Source: Methanolinea sp.
GTDB lineage: Archaea > Halobacteriota > Methanomicrobia > Methanomicrobiales > Methanospirillaceae
Reading direction: 5' to 3'
NCBI GenBank assembly: GCA_030055515.1
Contig: JASFYI010000002.1
Location: forward strand, 1-63,289
DNA length: 63,289 nt
In this document: positions 18,028 through 26,669 of the stretch, piece after piece
Layout: the number at the start of each line of letters is the position of its first letter
How positions within the stretch are numbered: position 1 is the first letter of the stretch
The notes under the pieces: model-generated
Database searches by the model: none
What the model was told of the DNA's origin: nothing
What the model saw: the letters and a program-made list of their open reading frames with translations, nothing else
Made by a program: the position numbers and the translations under genes

Positions 18028-18525
18028 TCAGAGGAGACTCATCATAACCTCATGGGCTCTCCGATAGGAGGCATTCGCCTCTTCTGTCCTATTCTCAATG
18101 GTAAGGAGGGTGCCTCTCAGGATCAGAGCATGGCAGAGGTCGATGGCCTGTTCCCTGTCCCTGGGGGAGATGGCGATGGCATGGTCGAGGCTCTCGAGGG
18201 CTCCCGTCCGGTTCCCGGTCGCGTTCCGGGAAATGGCCTGGTAATAGTATGTCCTGATGTCCCCCGGCTCAATTGCGAGTGCCCTTGCAAAAGATGTTTC
18301 TGATTCTTCTGCATTCCCCATCGCGGCAAGAGACAACCCGCGATTTGTCCATGCCCTATGATTCTGAGGATCGATTGCAATTGCCTTGTCGAAAGCAGCA
18401 ACCGCCTCCTTGTAATTCCCCATCACGTGGTATGCTTCTCCCTGCTGGTTCCATTCCTCCGATGGTGTGAGGCACCCGGTTGCGACAAGAGTAAATGCAA
18501 CAAGGAGGATGAGTAATCTCTCCAT
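18028..18525 (-). CDS. TPR-repeat lipoprotein
   Basis: About 165 residues. A lipoprotein signal peptide ends in the lipobox VATGC (MERLLILLVAFTLVATGCL), which decides for ATG 18525 over the longer frame from 18567. Three or four TPR units follow, for example GNYKEAVAAFDKAIAIDPQN, AWTNRGLSLAAMGNAEESE and GNRTGALESLDHAIAISPRD. It would sit outside the membrane as a protein-interaction scaffold. No partner is evident apart from the neighbouring zinc-ribbon and Ig-like membrane proteins. Confidence 0.82.
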   Translation of the reverse strand: MERLLILLVAFTLVATGCLTPSEEWNQQGEAYHVMGNYKEAVAAFDKAIAIDPQNHRAWTNRGLSLAAMGNAEESETSFARALAIEPGDIRTYYYQAISRNATGNRTGALESLDHAIAISPRDREQAIDLCHALILRGTLLTIENRTEEANASYRRAHEVMMSLL

Positions 18526-18897
18526 GTCTGTCATAAGGAGAGTGGAAGGTAAAAGTGAGATGGTCATTTGCTATTCAGAGTGGATTGTACTATATTCACC
18601 ATGGCTTATTTGTCCCCACGTTTCCAATGGAGGTACCCCCCCCGCACTCCCGGAATGTGCTCCTGCAGCGGTTTGACAGCCGATTTAGTTCAAATATAAC
18701 AATGTTTCATCCCGGTTGGCACATTCAGATAAGTGACAGAGAACAGCGAATTCCAGTTCAATGGAGCCCCACAAAAATGGGGAAGAAGAATAGAATGGTG
18801 TTACAACAGGAACATTCGCGATAGGTGCACAACCCGGATCCAAATAGACCCAATCCAGAAAAATAACATATTTATAATCTCCTTGCCACTGTAATGC
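18526..18897. other. Intergenic region with promoter for the zinc-ribbon TM protein
   Basis: About 370 nt, lower in GC than its surroundings. A TATA box lies at 18869-18878. The rest holds only short open frames without recognisable motifs, and no RNA gene is recognised. Confidence 0.4.
18869..18878 (+). promoter_or_regulatory. TATA box giving a leaderless start
   Basis: The sequence ATATTTATAA is centred about 25 nt before ATG 18898, so the transcript would begin at or within a few bases of the start codon. No ribosome-binding sequence is seen, which fits a leaderless mRNA. Confidence 0.6.
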
Positions 18898-19338
18898 ATG
18901 GCGGGCCAATTCTGCGAGTCGTGCGGTGCACCGTTGAGAGACAGGGACAGGTTCTGTGAACAATGTGGCGCAGCCGTGGCAAATACCCCACGCGAGACGG
19001 CCAGCTCTGTTCATCCCGTGACAGGAAACAAGATGAAGAATCCAGTCGTGGCACTCATCCTCTCGTTCTTCTTTTCCGGACTCGGGTCTATTTACAACGG
19101 AGAGACTCTGAAGGGAATTGCAATTTACCTTGGGACACTCGTGGGATTTTTCATTTTCATCATTCCCGGCATTGTCGTTTGGATATACGGGATGTACGAT
19201 GCCTACACGACGGCAAAGAAGATGAACGAAGGGACTATTCCATTCAAGGAAGCCAACGTTCTCGTCATGATTGTGTTTGTCGTGGTGACCCTCGTCATCG
19301 GGGGAATTGTATTGTTAGCCGGGTGGTTGGCTCTCTAA
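18898..19338 (+). CDS. Zinc-ribbon plus TM2-like membrane protein
   Basis: 146 residues. The N-terminal zinc ribbon is CESCGAPLRDRDRFCEQCGA. Three hydrophobic helices follow: VVALILSFFFSGLGSIYNGE with the glycine/tyrosine pattern of TM2-like proteins, IYLGTLVGFFIFIIPGIVVW, and VLVMIVFVVVTLVIGGIVLL near the end. Many archaeal proteins have this zinc-ribbon plus small membrane domain plan; the role is unknown. It has its own strong promoter. Confidence 0.8.
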   Translation: MAGQFCESCGAPLRDRDRFCEQCGAAVANTPRETASSVHPVTGNKMKNPVVALILSFFFSGLGSIYNGETLKGIAIYLGTLVGFFIFIIPGIVVWIYGMYDAYTTAKKMNEGTIPFKEANVLVMIVFVVVTLVIGGIVLLAGWLAL

Positions 19339-19501
19339 ATTCATAATATCCCGCTACTTTGAGCCTGGAGCGAGGCAAGTGACCGGACATCTCCCAGACC
19401 CCCACCCTCGCGTGTCAAGACACCCGTCTCCTGTGGCGAGAGTCCCCTCCCCACCCCTCCTCGCTCCCCCGAACGATCGGGATCACCTATTCCCCCTCCT
19501 C

Positions 19502-20416
19502 TCACTCCCCCACCACGATGTCGTACACCGCGTGCCACCGGCCCGGCGAGTACGAGCGGACGTAACGCTCGGTCACCTCCCTGACAGGGAGGTTCTCCCT
19601 GAGTAAGGGGAGGAACTGGCCCTCCTCCTCCTCGAGGGCGTAGAAGTGGATCGTCGTTCCCGGCCGGGAGAGGGCAGCTGCCTGCGGGAGGAACCGGCAG
19701 GCCCCGAGCGGGAGGTTCATCACGATGCGGTCGAATTTCCGCGGGAGGATGAGGGGGAGGCGGGACGCGTCGGCCATGACGGGGAGAACGTTTCGAATCC
19801 TGTTCCTCGCGATATTCCTCGCGAGGAGCCATACTGCCGCGGGGTTGAGGTCGCACGCGACGACGAGGGCTGCCTTCCGGGCAAGCGCGAGCGCAAACGG
19901 CCCCACGCCCGCGAACATGTCGAGGACACGCTCGCCCTCCCTGGCCACCGAGAGGATCCTGCGGCGTTCCTCCGAGAGCCGGGGCGAGAAGTAGGCGGCC
20001 GAGAGGTCGACCGAGAAGACGAGGCCGTGTTCGCGGCAGGTGGTCTGTGTCGTCTCCGCGCCGGCGAGTACCCGGAACTTCCTCGTCCGATACTCCCCCT
20101 CGACGTCCCCGAGCGGGTAGAGGACGGTGTGGATCGAGGGGCGAAAGGAGAGGAGGCGCTCCGCGGCCGCGGGATCCTCCTCCTGCACGATCGCGATCCC
20201 GCCGACGATCTCGTGCCGGGGGAGCTCTGGCGGCGGCGGGACCGGCTCGAAGACGGCCCGATCCGCGCTCCCGATAGGCTCCCTGACGGGGAAGAGGACG
20301 ACGTCCCCCTCGCGGCGGGGCCTGAACGAGGTATCGAGGAGCCCCCGGGAGAGGAGATCCCTCCGCACCTCCTCGGCGCGGCCCTTCTCGACCCGGACGC
20401 ACCACTGCTCGGCCAT
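19502..20416 (-). CDS. trm5: tRNA (guanine37-N1)-methyltransferase Trm5
   Basis: About 304 residues. The class I methyltransferase core shows motif I VLDMFAGVGPFALALA, motif II VVACDLNP, and the catalytic NLPLGACRFLP that matches the Trm5 NLP motif. The upstream FSVDLSAAYFSPRLSEERR segment is also typical. The enzyme uses S-adenosylmethionine to make m1G37 in tRNAs, which prevents frameshifting and in archaea precedes wyosine synthesis. Two in-frame ATGs (20428 and 20416) are possible; MAEQWCVRVEKG at 20416 fits the family start. A TATAAAG lies between them, so the upstream ATG may not be in the mRNA. It is divergent from hmgA. Confidence 0.9.
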   Translation of the reverse strand: MAEQWCVRVEKGRAEEVRRDLLSRGLLDTSFRPRREGDVVLFPVREPIGSADRAVFEPVPPPPELPRHEIVGGIAIVQEEDPAAAERLLSFRPSIHTVLYPLGDVEGEYRTRKFRVLAGAETTQTTCREHGLVFSVDLSAAYFSPRLSEERRRILSVAREGERVLDMFAGVGPFALALARKAALVVACDLNPAAVWLLARNIARNRIRNVLPVMADASRLPLILPRKFDRIVMNLPLGACRFLPQAAALSRPGTTIHFYALEEEEGQFLPLLRENLPVREVTERYVRSYSPGRWHAVYDIVVGE

Positions 20417-20505
20417 CTTTATACCCATGTCCTTTGTTTCTCAGGGGGATTAAGGGCTGGGTGGGGGACGAAAGGTTATCCCAGCTCCGCCCCCAATGCA
20501 GATAC

Positions 20506-21711
20506 ATGGACGAGTACCTTGAGCGCATTCGGGCGGGGTCGCTCAAGCTCTACGCGCTCGAGCAGGAGCTCCCCGCTGCCGACGCGATCGCGGTCCGGCG
20601 GCGGTACATCGAGGAGGTGACCGGGGTCTCGCTCGCGAAGGTGGGATCGTTCTCGATCTCGGTCGAGCGGGTGGCACGCAAGAACTGCGAGAACATGGTC
20701 GGGACGGTCCAGGTCCCCGTCGGCGTGGCCGGGCCCCTCCTCGTGCGGGGCGAGTACGCCTCGGGCGAGTTCTACCTCCCGCTCGCGACGACCGAGGGGG
20801 CACTCGTCGCCTCCGTGAACAGGGGGTGCGCCGCGATCACGCGGGCGGGCGGCGCCGAGACGCGGATCCTCCGGGACGGGATGACGAGGGCGCCGGTGTT
20901 TTCCGCGCGGAGCGTTGCGCACGCGCGGGAGGTCGCAGACTGGGTCGCCGCCCACGAGGACGAGATCGCCCGCGCGGCAGAGGCGACCACCTCCCACGGG
21001 AAGTTCCTCGGCGCGACGTGCACCGTGGTCGGGACGTCGGTCTTCGTCCGGATGGAGTTCGACACGAAGGACGCGATGGGCATGAACATGGTCACCATCG
21101 CGAGCGAGAAGGCCGCGCACGTCATCTCCGAGGCGACCGGTGCCCGGCTCGTCGCCCTCTCCGGGAACCTCTGCGTCGACAAGAAACCCGCCGCGCTCAA
21201 CGTCGTCCGCGGGAGGGGGCGCAGCGTGGTCGCGGGGGTCTTCCTCCCGGACGAACTCGTCTCCTCGGTCCTCAAGACGGACGTTCCCTCCCTCGTCGAG
21301 GTGAACACGCGCAAGAACCTCGTCGGTTCGGCGGCCGCGGGTTCGCTCGGGTTCAACGCGCACGCGGCAAACATCGTTGCCGCGCTCTTCATCGCGTGCG
21401 GGCAGGACCCTGCCCACGTCGTCGAGGGGAGCCTCGCGGTGACGACCGTCGAGCCGGCCGGGGATGGCGCGTACGTCGCGGTCACCCTGCCGGACCTCCC
21501 CGTCGGGACTGTGGGAGGGGGCACGGGGGTCGAGACGCAGGCCGAGTGCCTCTCGCTGCTGGGCGTTGCCGGGGGCGGCGACCCGCCGGGGACGAATGCG
21601 AAGAAGCTCGCCGAGATCGTGGCGGCAGGGGTGCTCGCAGGGGAACTCTCGCTCCTCTCCGCCCTCGCCGCGCAGCACCTCGCCCGCGCGCACAGGACCC
21701 TCGGGAGGTAG
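20506..21711 (+). CDS. hmgA: Class I HMG-CoA reductase
   Basis: 401 residues from ATG 20506 (MDEYLERIRAGSLKLYALEQ); a longer frame to 20434 lacks family sequence. Signature segments are ENMVGTVQVPVGVAGPL, LATTEGALVASVNRG (with the catalytic Glu), DAMGMNMVTIASE, KKPAALN and GTVGGGTGVETQ. It reduces HMG-CoA to mevalonate with two NADPH, the committed step of archaeal isoprenoid lipid synthesis. Two later enzymes of the modified mevalonate route are encoded at 52302-54823. Confidence 0.95.
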   Translation: MDEYLERIRAGSLKLYALEQELPAADAIAVRRRYIEEVTGVSLAKVGSFSISVERVARKNCENMVGTVQVPVGVAGPLLVRGEYASGEFYLPLATTEGALVASVNRGCAAITRAGGAETRILRDGMTRAPVFSARSVAHAREVADWVAAHEDEIARAAEATTSHGKFLGATCTVVGTSVFVRMEFDTKDAMGMNMVTIASEKAAHVISEATGARLVALSGNLCVDKKPAALNVVRGRGRSVVAGVFLPDELVSSVLKTDVPSLVEVNTRKNLVGSAAAGSLGFNAHAANIVAALFIACGQDPAHVVEGSLAVTTVEPAGDGAYVAVTLPDLPVGTVGGGTGVETQAECLSLLGVAGGGDPPGTNAKKLAEIVAAGVLAGELSLLSALAAQHLARAHRTLGR

Positions 21712-21713
21712 GG

Positions 21714-22181
21714 CTACCCGAACCACTTCATCATCACGATCGCGTCCTCGCCGTTCGCGTAGTACCCAGCGATGCGGAGGACAGGCCTGTACCCGAGGCT
21801 CCTGTAGAACGCCTGGGCGTTCCTGTTCGATGCCCTGACCTCGAGCTGGACGCCCGTCGCGAGGCCGACTGCGAACTGCTGCTCCTCCCGCGTGACCAGC
21901 CGGCGGGCAATCCCCCTCCTCCTGAACGGCGGGTCCACGGCGAGGTTGCAGATGTGCCCGTAGATCTCCTCCCCCGTGTCCTCAAGGCCCCCGAGCACGA
22001 ACCCCGCGATCCTCTCCCCGACCGTCGCGACGAAGAATGTGTCGGGGAAGAACGAGAGGGACTCGGCGAAGACCGCGGCGTCCCAGGGATCGGGGAAGGA
22101 GACCTGCTCGATCCTCGCGATCTCCGGGATGTCCTCTGGTCTTGCCCTGCGGATGGTGACCCCGGGGAGCACGTTGTCCAT
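21714..22181 (-). CDS. rimI: RimI-type N-terminal acetyltransferase
   Basis: About 155 residues of the GNAT fold: VTIRRARPEDIPEIARIEQ, FPDPWD, the GHICNLAVDPPFRRRGIARR acetyl-CoA loop, and LEVRASNRNAQAFYRSLGY near the end. RimI-like enzymes in archaea acetylate protein N-termini. ATG 22181 is chosen because GGGGAG lies 6 nt upstream; ATG 22205 is also in frame. It is convergent with hmgA, the two stops being 2 nt apart. The very long frame that continues upstream to 23168 is a GC-rich shadow. Confidence 0.88.
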   Translation of the reverse strand: MDNVLPGVTIRRARPEDIPEIARIEQVSFPDPWDAAVFAESLSFFPDTFFVATVGERIAGFVLGGLEDTGEEIYGHICNLAVDPPFRRRGIARRLVTREEQQFAVGLATGVQLEVRASNRNAQAFYRSLGYRPVLRIAGYYANGEDAIVMMKWFG

Positions 22182-22253
22182 GCGATCTCCCCATTTTGAC
22201 GTCATCGCTCTAATATACTGCGAGGGAGAATTTCTGAGGGAGACGCCGGAGAG

Positions 22254-23516
22254 ATGGTCGAGATCTTTCGTTTCGCGGCGGTGCGCCCCGGGAGGGTTCA
22301 CGCTCCACGCGTCGCCGCGGTCCCCTACGACGTGGTGACGAGGGAGGAGGCGGCAGAAATCATCAGGGAGAACCCCTCCAGCTTCCTCCGGGTGAGCAGG
22401 GCGGACGCCGAGCTCGCGGACGTTCCCCCCTACGACGGGAAGGTGTACGAGCGTGCCCGTGAGAACTTCCGGAGGCTCATCGCGGAGGGCATCTTCTCCC
22501 GCGACGATACTCCCGGCATGTACCTCTACAGGGTGACGGGGAACGGCAACGACTTCCTCGGGCTCTGCTGCACCGTCTCGACGCGGGACTACGAGGAGAA
22601 TACCATCCGGCGGCACGAGCTCACGCGTGTGGAGAAGGAGGAGGACCGGACGAGGCACATCGACACGGTGAACGCCCACACGGGCCCCGTCGTCCTCCTC
22701 TACGTGGACGGCGCGGGCATATCCCGGCGTCTCCGCGACCTCTGGGAGAGGACCGGCAGGGTGGACACTGAGGTCCCCGCTCCCGACGGGACGGTCCACA
22801 GAATCGTGCGCGTGACGGACGGGGGGGAACTTGCCGCGCTCGAGGAGGCCTTCAGGGCAGTCCCGCGGCTCTACATCGCCGACGGCCACCACAGGGCGAA
22901 GTCTGCCGTTAACGTGGCAGAAAAGAGGAGGGCAGAGGGGAGGCTCACCCCCGAGGCGACGCGTTTTCTCGGGGTCCTCTTCCCCCACGATGGCGTGAAG
23001 ATCCACGGGTACAGCAGGCTCGTCACTGACCTCGGCGGGATGGATGATAAGGAGTTCCTCGGGAGGCTCGGGGAGAGGTTCGCGGTCAGGCCGTGCGAGG
23101 TGGTGGATCCCCGGGCATTCCACGTCGTGCCACGAGCCGGGGACCCGGAGCGGTTCCACGTCTTCCACGTCTTCCTCGGCGGGAAGTGGTACGAGTGTTC
23201 CCGGCCCCGCGGGCAGGGAACCGACGCGATCGGGTCGCTCGATGTCACCGTCCTCCAGCAGGAGGTCCTCGGGCCGATCCTCGGGATCTCGGATCCCCGC
23301 ACGGACCCGCGGCTCCAGTACCTCGGCGGGGCGCGCCCGCTGCGTGACCTCATGGAGATGGTGACGGGCGGCAGGTTCGCCCTCGCCATCGCGATGCAGC
23401 CCGTGCGCGTGGAGACCGTCATCGCGATCGCGGACGCGGGCGGGATTATGCCCCCGAAGTCGACGTGGTTTGAACCAAAGCTCCTCTCAGGGCTCCTCGT
23501 CCACGCGATCGACTAA
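22254..23516 (+). CDS. DUF1015 family protein
   Basis: 420 residues matching the DUF1015 family: FAAVRPGRVHAPRVAAVPYD at the start, VVTREEA, HELTRVEKEEDRTRHI, and the hallmark YIADGHHRAKSA. The family is widespread in bacteria and archaea, and its HHR motif recalls ParB/SerK-like kinase folds; the activity of this member is not known. It is followed by a T-run and then hisG on the same strand. Confidence 0.88.
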   Translation: MVEIFRFAAVRPGRVHAPRVAAVPYDVVTREEAAEIIRENPSSFLRVSRADAELADVPPYDGKVYERARENFRRLIAEGIFSRDDTPGMYLYRVTGNGNDFLGLCCTVSTRDYEENTIRRHELTRVEKEEDRTRHIDTVNAHTGPVVLLYVDGAGISRRLRDLWERTGRVDTEVPAPDGTVHRIVRVTDGGELAALEEAFRAVPRLYIADGHHRAKSAVNVAEKRRAEGRLTPEATRFLGVLFPHDGVKIHGYSRLVTDLGGMDDKEFLGRLGERFAVRPCEVVDPRAFHVVPRAGDPERFHVFHVFLGGKWYECSRPRGQGTDAIGSLDVTVLQQEVLGPILGISDPRTDPRLQYLGGARPLRDLMEMVTGGRFALAIAMQPVRVETVIAIADAGGIMPPKSTWFEPKLLSGLLVHAID

Positions 23517-23553
23517 AACCAAAAGGAGCGCGCGCCATCGCGCCGGGGGTGCC

Positions 23554-23560
23554 TTTTTTT
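23554..23560 (+). terminator. T-run between the DUF1015 gene and hisG
   Basis: Seven T residues follow a GC-rich stretch 38 nt after the DUF1015 stop. Archaeal termination often uses such T-tracts. With hisG starting only 25 nt later it would leave little room for a separate promoter, so termination may be partial. Confidence 0.3.
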
Positions 23561-23584
23561 CCCCGCGCGCCGAGATGATGTACC

Positions 23585-24457
23585 ATGATCACTCTCGCAC
23601 TCCCGAAGGGGAGCCTCGAGGAACAGACGCTCCTCCTCTTCCGCGAGGCGGACCTTGAGGTGAAGCGGACGGAGCGTGACTACAACCCGGTGATCGAGGA
23701 CAGCCGGATAAGCAAGGTGAAGATCCTCCGGCCGCAGGAGATCCCGAGGTTCGTGGAGAAGGGGGCATTCGACCTCGGGATCACGGGACTCGACTGGGTG
23801 AAGGAGACCGGCGCCCGCGTCCGGGAGGTCGCGCGGCTCCCGTACAGCAAGACGGGCGAGGGGACGGTCAGGATCGTCGTTGCCGTCCACAGGGACGAGC
23901 CGATAGAGGACGTGAGAGGTATCCGGCCCGGGAGCCGGGTCACGACCGAGTACCCCGAGATCACGAGGGAATTCTTCGGGAGGCTCGGGATCCCCGTCGA
24001 GATATTCCCCAGCTACGGCGCGTCCGAGGCGAAGGTGCCCGACCTCGCGGACGTCGTCGTCGACCTCACCGAGACGGGATCGACCCTCCGGAGGAACGGC
24101 CTCAAGATCGTGGGGCAGATCATGGAGTCCTCCACCGTGGTGATCGCGAACCGCGAGAGCTTCGAGGACACGGGGAAGCGGCGGGCGATCGAGGAGATCG
24201 TGACGCTCCTCCTCGGCGTGATCGAGGCCCGCACGCACGTCCTCCTCTCGATGAACGTGCCGGCCGGGGCGATGGAGAGGGTCATCTCCGCCCTCCCCGC
24301 CCTGAAACGCCCCACGGTGAGCCGCTTGCACGGAATCGACTACTACAGTGTCCAGACGGTCGCAAAGAAGCGGGACGTCAACGTCCTCATCCCGTGCCTG
24401 AAGGCAGCCGGCGCGGAGGACATCCTCGAGATCCCCATCAGGAAGATCGTGAGGTAA
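23585..24457 (+). CDS. hisG: ATP phosphoribosyltransferase, long form
   Basis: 290 residues. It starts MITLALPKGSLEEQTLLLF and contains the GITGLDWVKETGA segment, KVPDLADVVVDLTETGSTLRR with the PRPP-binding region, and a C-terminal ACT-like regulatory domain (residues about 215-290; MNVPAGAMERVISALPALK, YYSVQTVAKKRDVNVLIPCL). It condenses ATP and PRPP in the first step of histidine synthesis, and the C-terminal domain normally gives feedback inhibition by histidine. The other histidine gene in the window, hisD, is 19 kb away. Confidence 0.95.
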   Translation: MITLALPKGSLEEQTLLLFREADLEVKRTERDYNPVIEDSRISKVKILRPQEIPRFVEKGAFDLGITGLDWVKETGARVREVARLPYSKTGEGTVRIVVAVHRDEPIEDVRGIRPGSRVTTEYPEITREFFGRLGIPVEIFPSYGASEAKVPDLADVVVDLTETGSTLRRNGLKIVGQIMESSTVVIANRESFEDTGKRRAIEEIVTLLLGVIEARTHVLLSMNVPAGAMERVISALPALKRPTVSRLHGIDYYSVQTVAKKRDVNVLIPCLKAAGAEDILEIPIRKIVR

Positions 24458-24621
24458 TCCCTCCATTTTTTGAATGCGCATCTTTCCGCGGGATTTCGCA
24501 GAATATCCCTATTCGCCGCGAGAAAGTCCCGATTTGAAAAAGGGTAAGTTTAATCGGCCTTGGGGCATCCCTGCCGCGCAAAGTTTAAGTAGGGAAAGGG
24601 GCAAACCCCCGGTGAGGACGG

Positions 24622-25242
24622 ATGGAGGGAGAGGAGACCGCCCGCAGCCACGATCCGTGTTCCTTCCCTCCCCTCAGGATCCCCCGGGTACCCGCGTGCG
24701 ACGCCCCTCTTTCCCCTGCCCCCGGCTGCAGGCTCCCCGTCATGGTGGACGGGAGCGGTGACGGCCACAGCATCGCGCTCTTCCCCGGCGACGAGGTCTA
24801 CCTCAGCTACGAGAGGGGGGCCTCGAACAACGACGCGGAGTTCAACGCGGTCATCCTCGCGCTCGAGAACATGCCGGACCGATCCCGCGCCCGGATCCAC
24901 ACCGACAGCCAGGTCGTCGTCTGGCACCTCTCGGCCGCGGTGCCCCGCCGGCCCGCGACCTACGCGCGGAAAAAGGAGAGGATTCAGGACCTAATCGCTT
25001 CAAAAGACCTCGACGTCGAGTTCTGCTGGATTCCCCGGAGGGAGAACCGTGCCGACAGGCTGCTGCGGAACTACATCGCGAGCCTCTGCGGGGCGGGTGG
25101 GTCAGAGCCGCTCTACCACCGCGTCCGGCGGCTCGAGCGGGAGAACGCGATCCTCCGGGCACGCCTCCTGAAAGCGATGAAGATGCTGCGGGCGCGGCCC
25201 GCGGCGGATCCCGTGGATGAGCATTCCCACACTCTACCGTGA
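24622..25242 (+). CDS. RNase H-like protein
   Basis: 206 residues. The four acidic positions of the RNase H fold can be placed: Asp in LPVMVDGSGDG, Glu in NNDAEFNAVILALE, Asp in ARIHTDSQVVVWHL and Asp in RRENRADRLLRN. The C-terminal 50 residues are helical and probably coiled (VRRLERENAILRARLLKAMK). The start at ATG 24622 is supported by GGTGAGG just upstream. The 40 residues before the first strand are Pro-rich and not typical, so a later start cannot be excluded. Likely role: removal of RNA from RNA-DNA hybrids or a related nuclease activity. The DNA methyltransferase follows 236 nt downstream. Confidence 0.75.
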   Translation: MEGEETARSHDPCSFPPLRIPRVPACDAPLSPAPGCRLPVMVDGSGDGHSIALFPGDEVYLSYERGASNNDAEFNAVILALENMPDRSRARIHTDSQVVVWHLSAAVPRRPATYARKKERIQDLIASKDLDVEFCWIPRRENRADRLLRNYIASLCGAGGSEPLYHRVRRLERENAILRARLLKAMKMLRARPAADPVDEHSHTLP

Positions 25243-25478
25243 TGCGGGTTGAGGAATGCGCAGCGACCGCGGGCGCACGCGCTGCCGGCGCTGTGGATCG
25301 TGGGGGTATAATTTCCCCCGCGTGCTAATTCTCACGCGATGGTTGCACGGGGGGACCGGCCGGTTCGCAGGCAGGCGTGCGGGGGACCGCCGCGTCCAGG
25401 GCGAGGCGGGGATATCCCGGGACGCGGACGGGCACCTCCACGGAGATACTTCCCCCTGACACCCGCGGGGGTGACGGG

Positions 25479-26669
25479 ATGAGGCGCACGCGCCGTTCTC
25501 CCGCGGAATCCGTGGCGGGGGGAGATGAGTTCCTCAGGGTCACAGTCCCCCTCGCGGCCCCCCTCACGGAACGGGAGAGAGAGGTCATCTCGAGGATGGG
25601 GGAGGCCGGGAGGAACGGGGCGTTCTCCTTCGAGGTCGAGGACACTGCCCTCCACTTCTGCGTCCGGTCGCTCGGTCCCCGCGACCTCGAGGCGATGCGC
25701 CGCCTCATTCCCGCGGAGGGCGCGGACCGGGTGAAGAAGGTGCTCGGCGAGATCGCCCGGAAGATCGATGCGATCGGGAGCTACGGTGTCAGGGGCGGCC
25801 GGCGGATCTTCGCAGGCTACGACAGGGAGCGGAAGGTGAGGGGGAGGAAGGAGAAGGAGAGGGCGAGGGGCCCGTGGTTCTACGCCCTCGACCACGGTTT
25901 CTCCCAGGAGAACAACGAGCTGCCGGCGGAGTTTCGGAACAGGATCGTGGCCGGCGACAGCGGGGAAGTCCTCAGGAGGCTCCCCCCGCAGTGCGTCGAC
26001 ATCGTGGTCACCTCGCCGCCCTACAACTTCGGCCTCGGGTACGACACGACCGAGGACGGGACCGACTGGGAGAAGTACTTCGCGAAACTCTTCACGGTCT
26101 TCGACGAGTGCATCCGCGTCCTCAAGTACGGCGGGAGGATCGTCGTCAACGTCCAGCCGCTCTTCTCCGACTACATCCCGAGCCACCACATCATCTCCCG
26201 GTACTTCATGGACCGCCGCCTCATCTGGAAGGGCGAGATACTCTGGGAGAAGAACAACTACAACTGCAAGTACACCGCGTGGGGGAGCTGGAAGAGCCCG
26301 AGCAACCCCTACCTCAAGTACACGTGGGAGTTCCTCGAGGTCTTTGCCAAGGGCGACCTCAAAAAGGAGGGATCCCCTGACAGGGCCGACATCACCGCGG
26401 ACGAGTTCAAGAAGTGGGTGGTTGCCCGCTGGTCGATAGCCCCGGAGCGGAGGATGGGGGAGTTCGGCCACCCGGCCATGTTCCCGGAGGAACTCGTCGT
26501 CCGGGCCCTCAAGCTCTTCAGCTACGAGGGCGACGTCGTCCTCGACCCCTTCGCGGGGACAGGGACGACCTGCGTCGTCGCGAAGAAGCTGAACCGCGTG
26601 TACCTCGGGATCGATATCTCGGAGAGGTACTGCGCGGTCGCGGAGAGGAGACTAAGGGAGATGCTGTGA
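25479..26669 (+). CDS. Beta-class site-specific DNA methyltransferase with N-terminal extension
   Basis: 396 residues from ATG 25479, preceded by GGGGGTGA. The catalytic motif TSPPYNFGLGYD is at about 176 and the SAM-binding motif DPFAGTGTTCVVAKK at about 360, so motif order is IV before I (beta class). SPPY suggests N4-cytosine, though N6-adenine is possible. The target-recognition segment between them contains WEKNNYNCKYTAWGSWKSP. The first 140 residues (EREREVISRMGEAGRNGAF, then MRRLIPAEGADRVKKVLGE) are outside the methyltransferase core and unrecognised. No restriction endonuclease is seen nearby, so this is probably an orphan methylase. Confidence 0.88.
   Translation: MRRTRRSPAESVAGGDEFLRVTVPLAAPLTEREREVISRMGEAGRNGAFSFEVEDTALHFCVRSLGPRDLEAMRRLIPAEGADRVKKVLGEIARKIDAIGSYGVRGGRRIFAGYDRERKVRGRKEKERARGPWFYALDHGFSQENNELPAEFRNRIVAGDSGEVLRRLPPQCVDIVVTSPPYNFGLGYDTTEDGTDWEKYFAKLFTVFDECIRVLKYGGRIVVNVQPLFSDYIPSHHIISRYFMDRRLIWKGEILWEKNNYNCKYTAWGSWKSPSNPYLKYTWEFLEVFAKGDLKKEGSPDRADITADEFKKWVVARWSIAPERRMGEFGHPAMFPEELVVRALKLFSYEGDVVLDPFAGTGTTCVVAKKLNRVYLGIDISERYCAVAERRLREML

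Noticed and set aside
19341-20546. 401-codon minus-strand frame overlapping trm5
   Set aside because: It is the wrong frame of trm5; methyltransferase motifs are only in the 19502-20416 frame.
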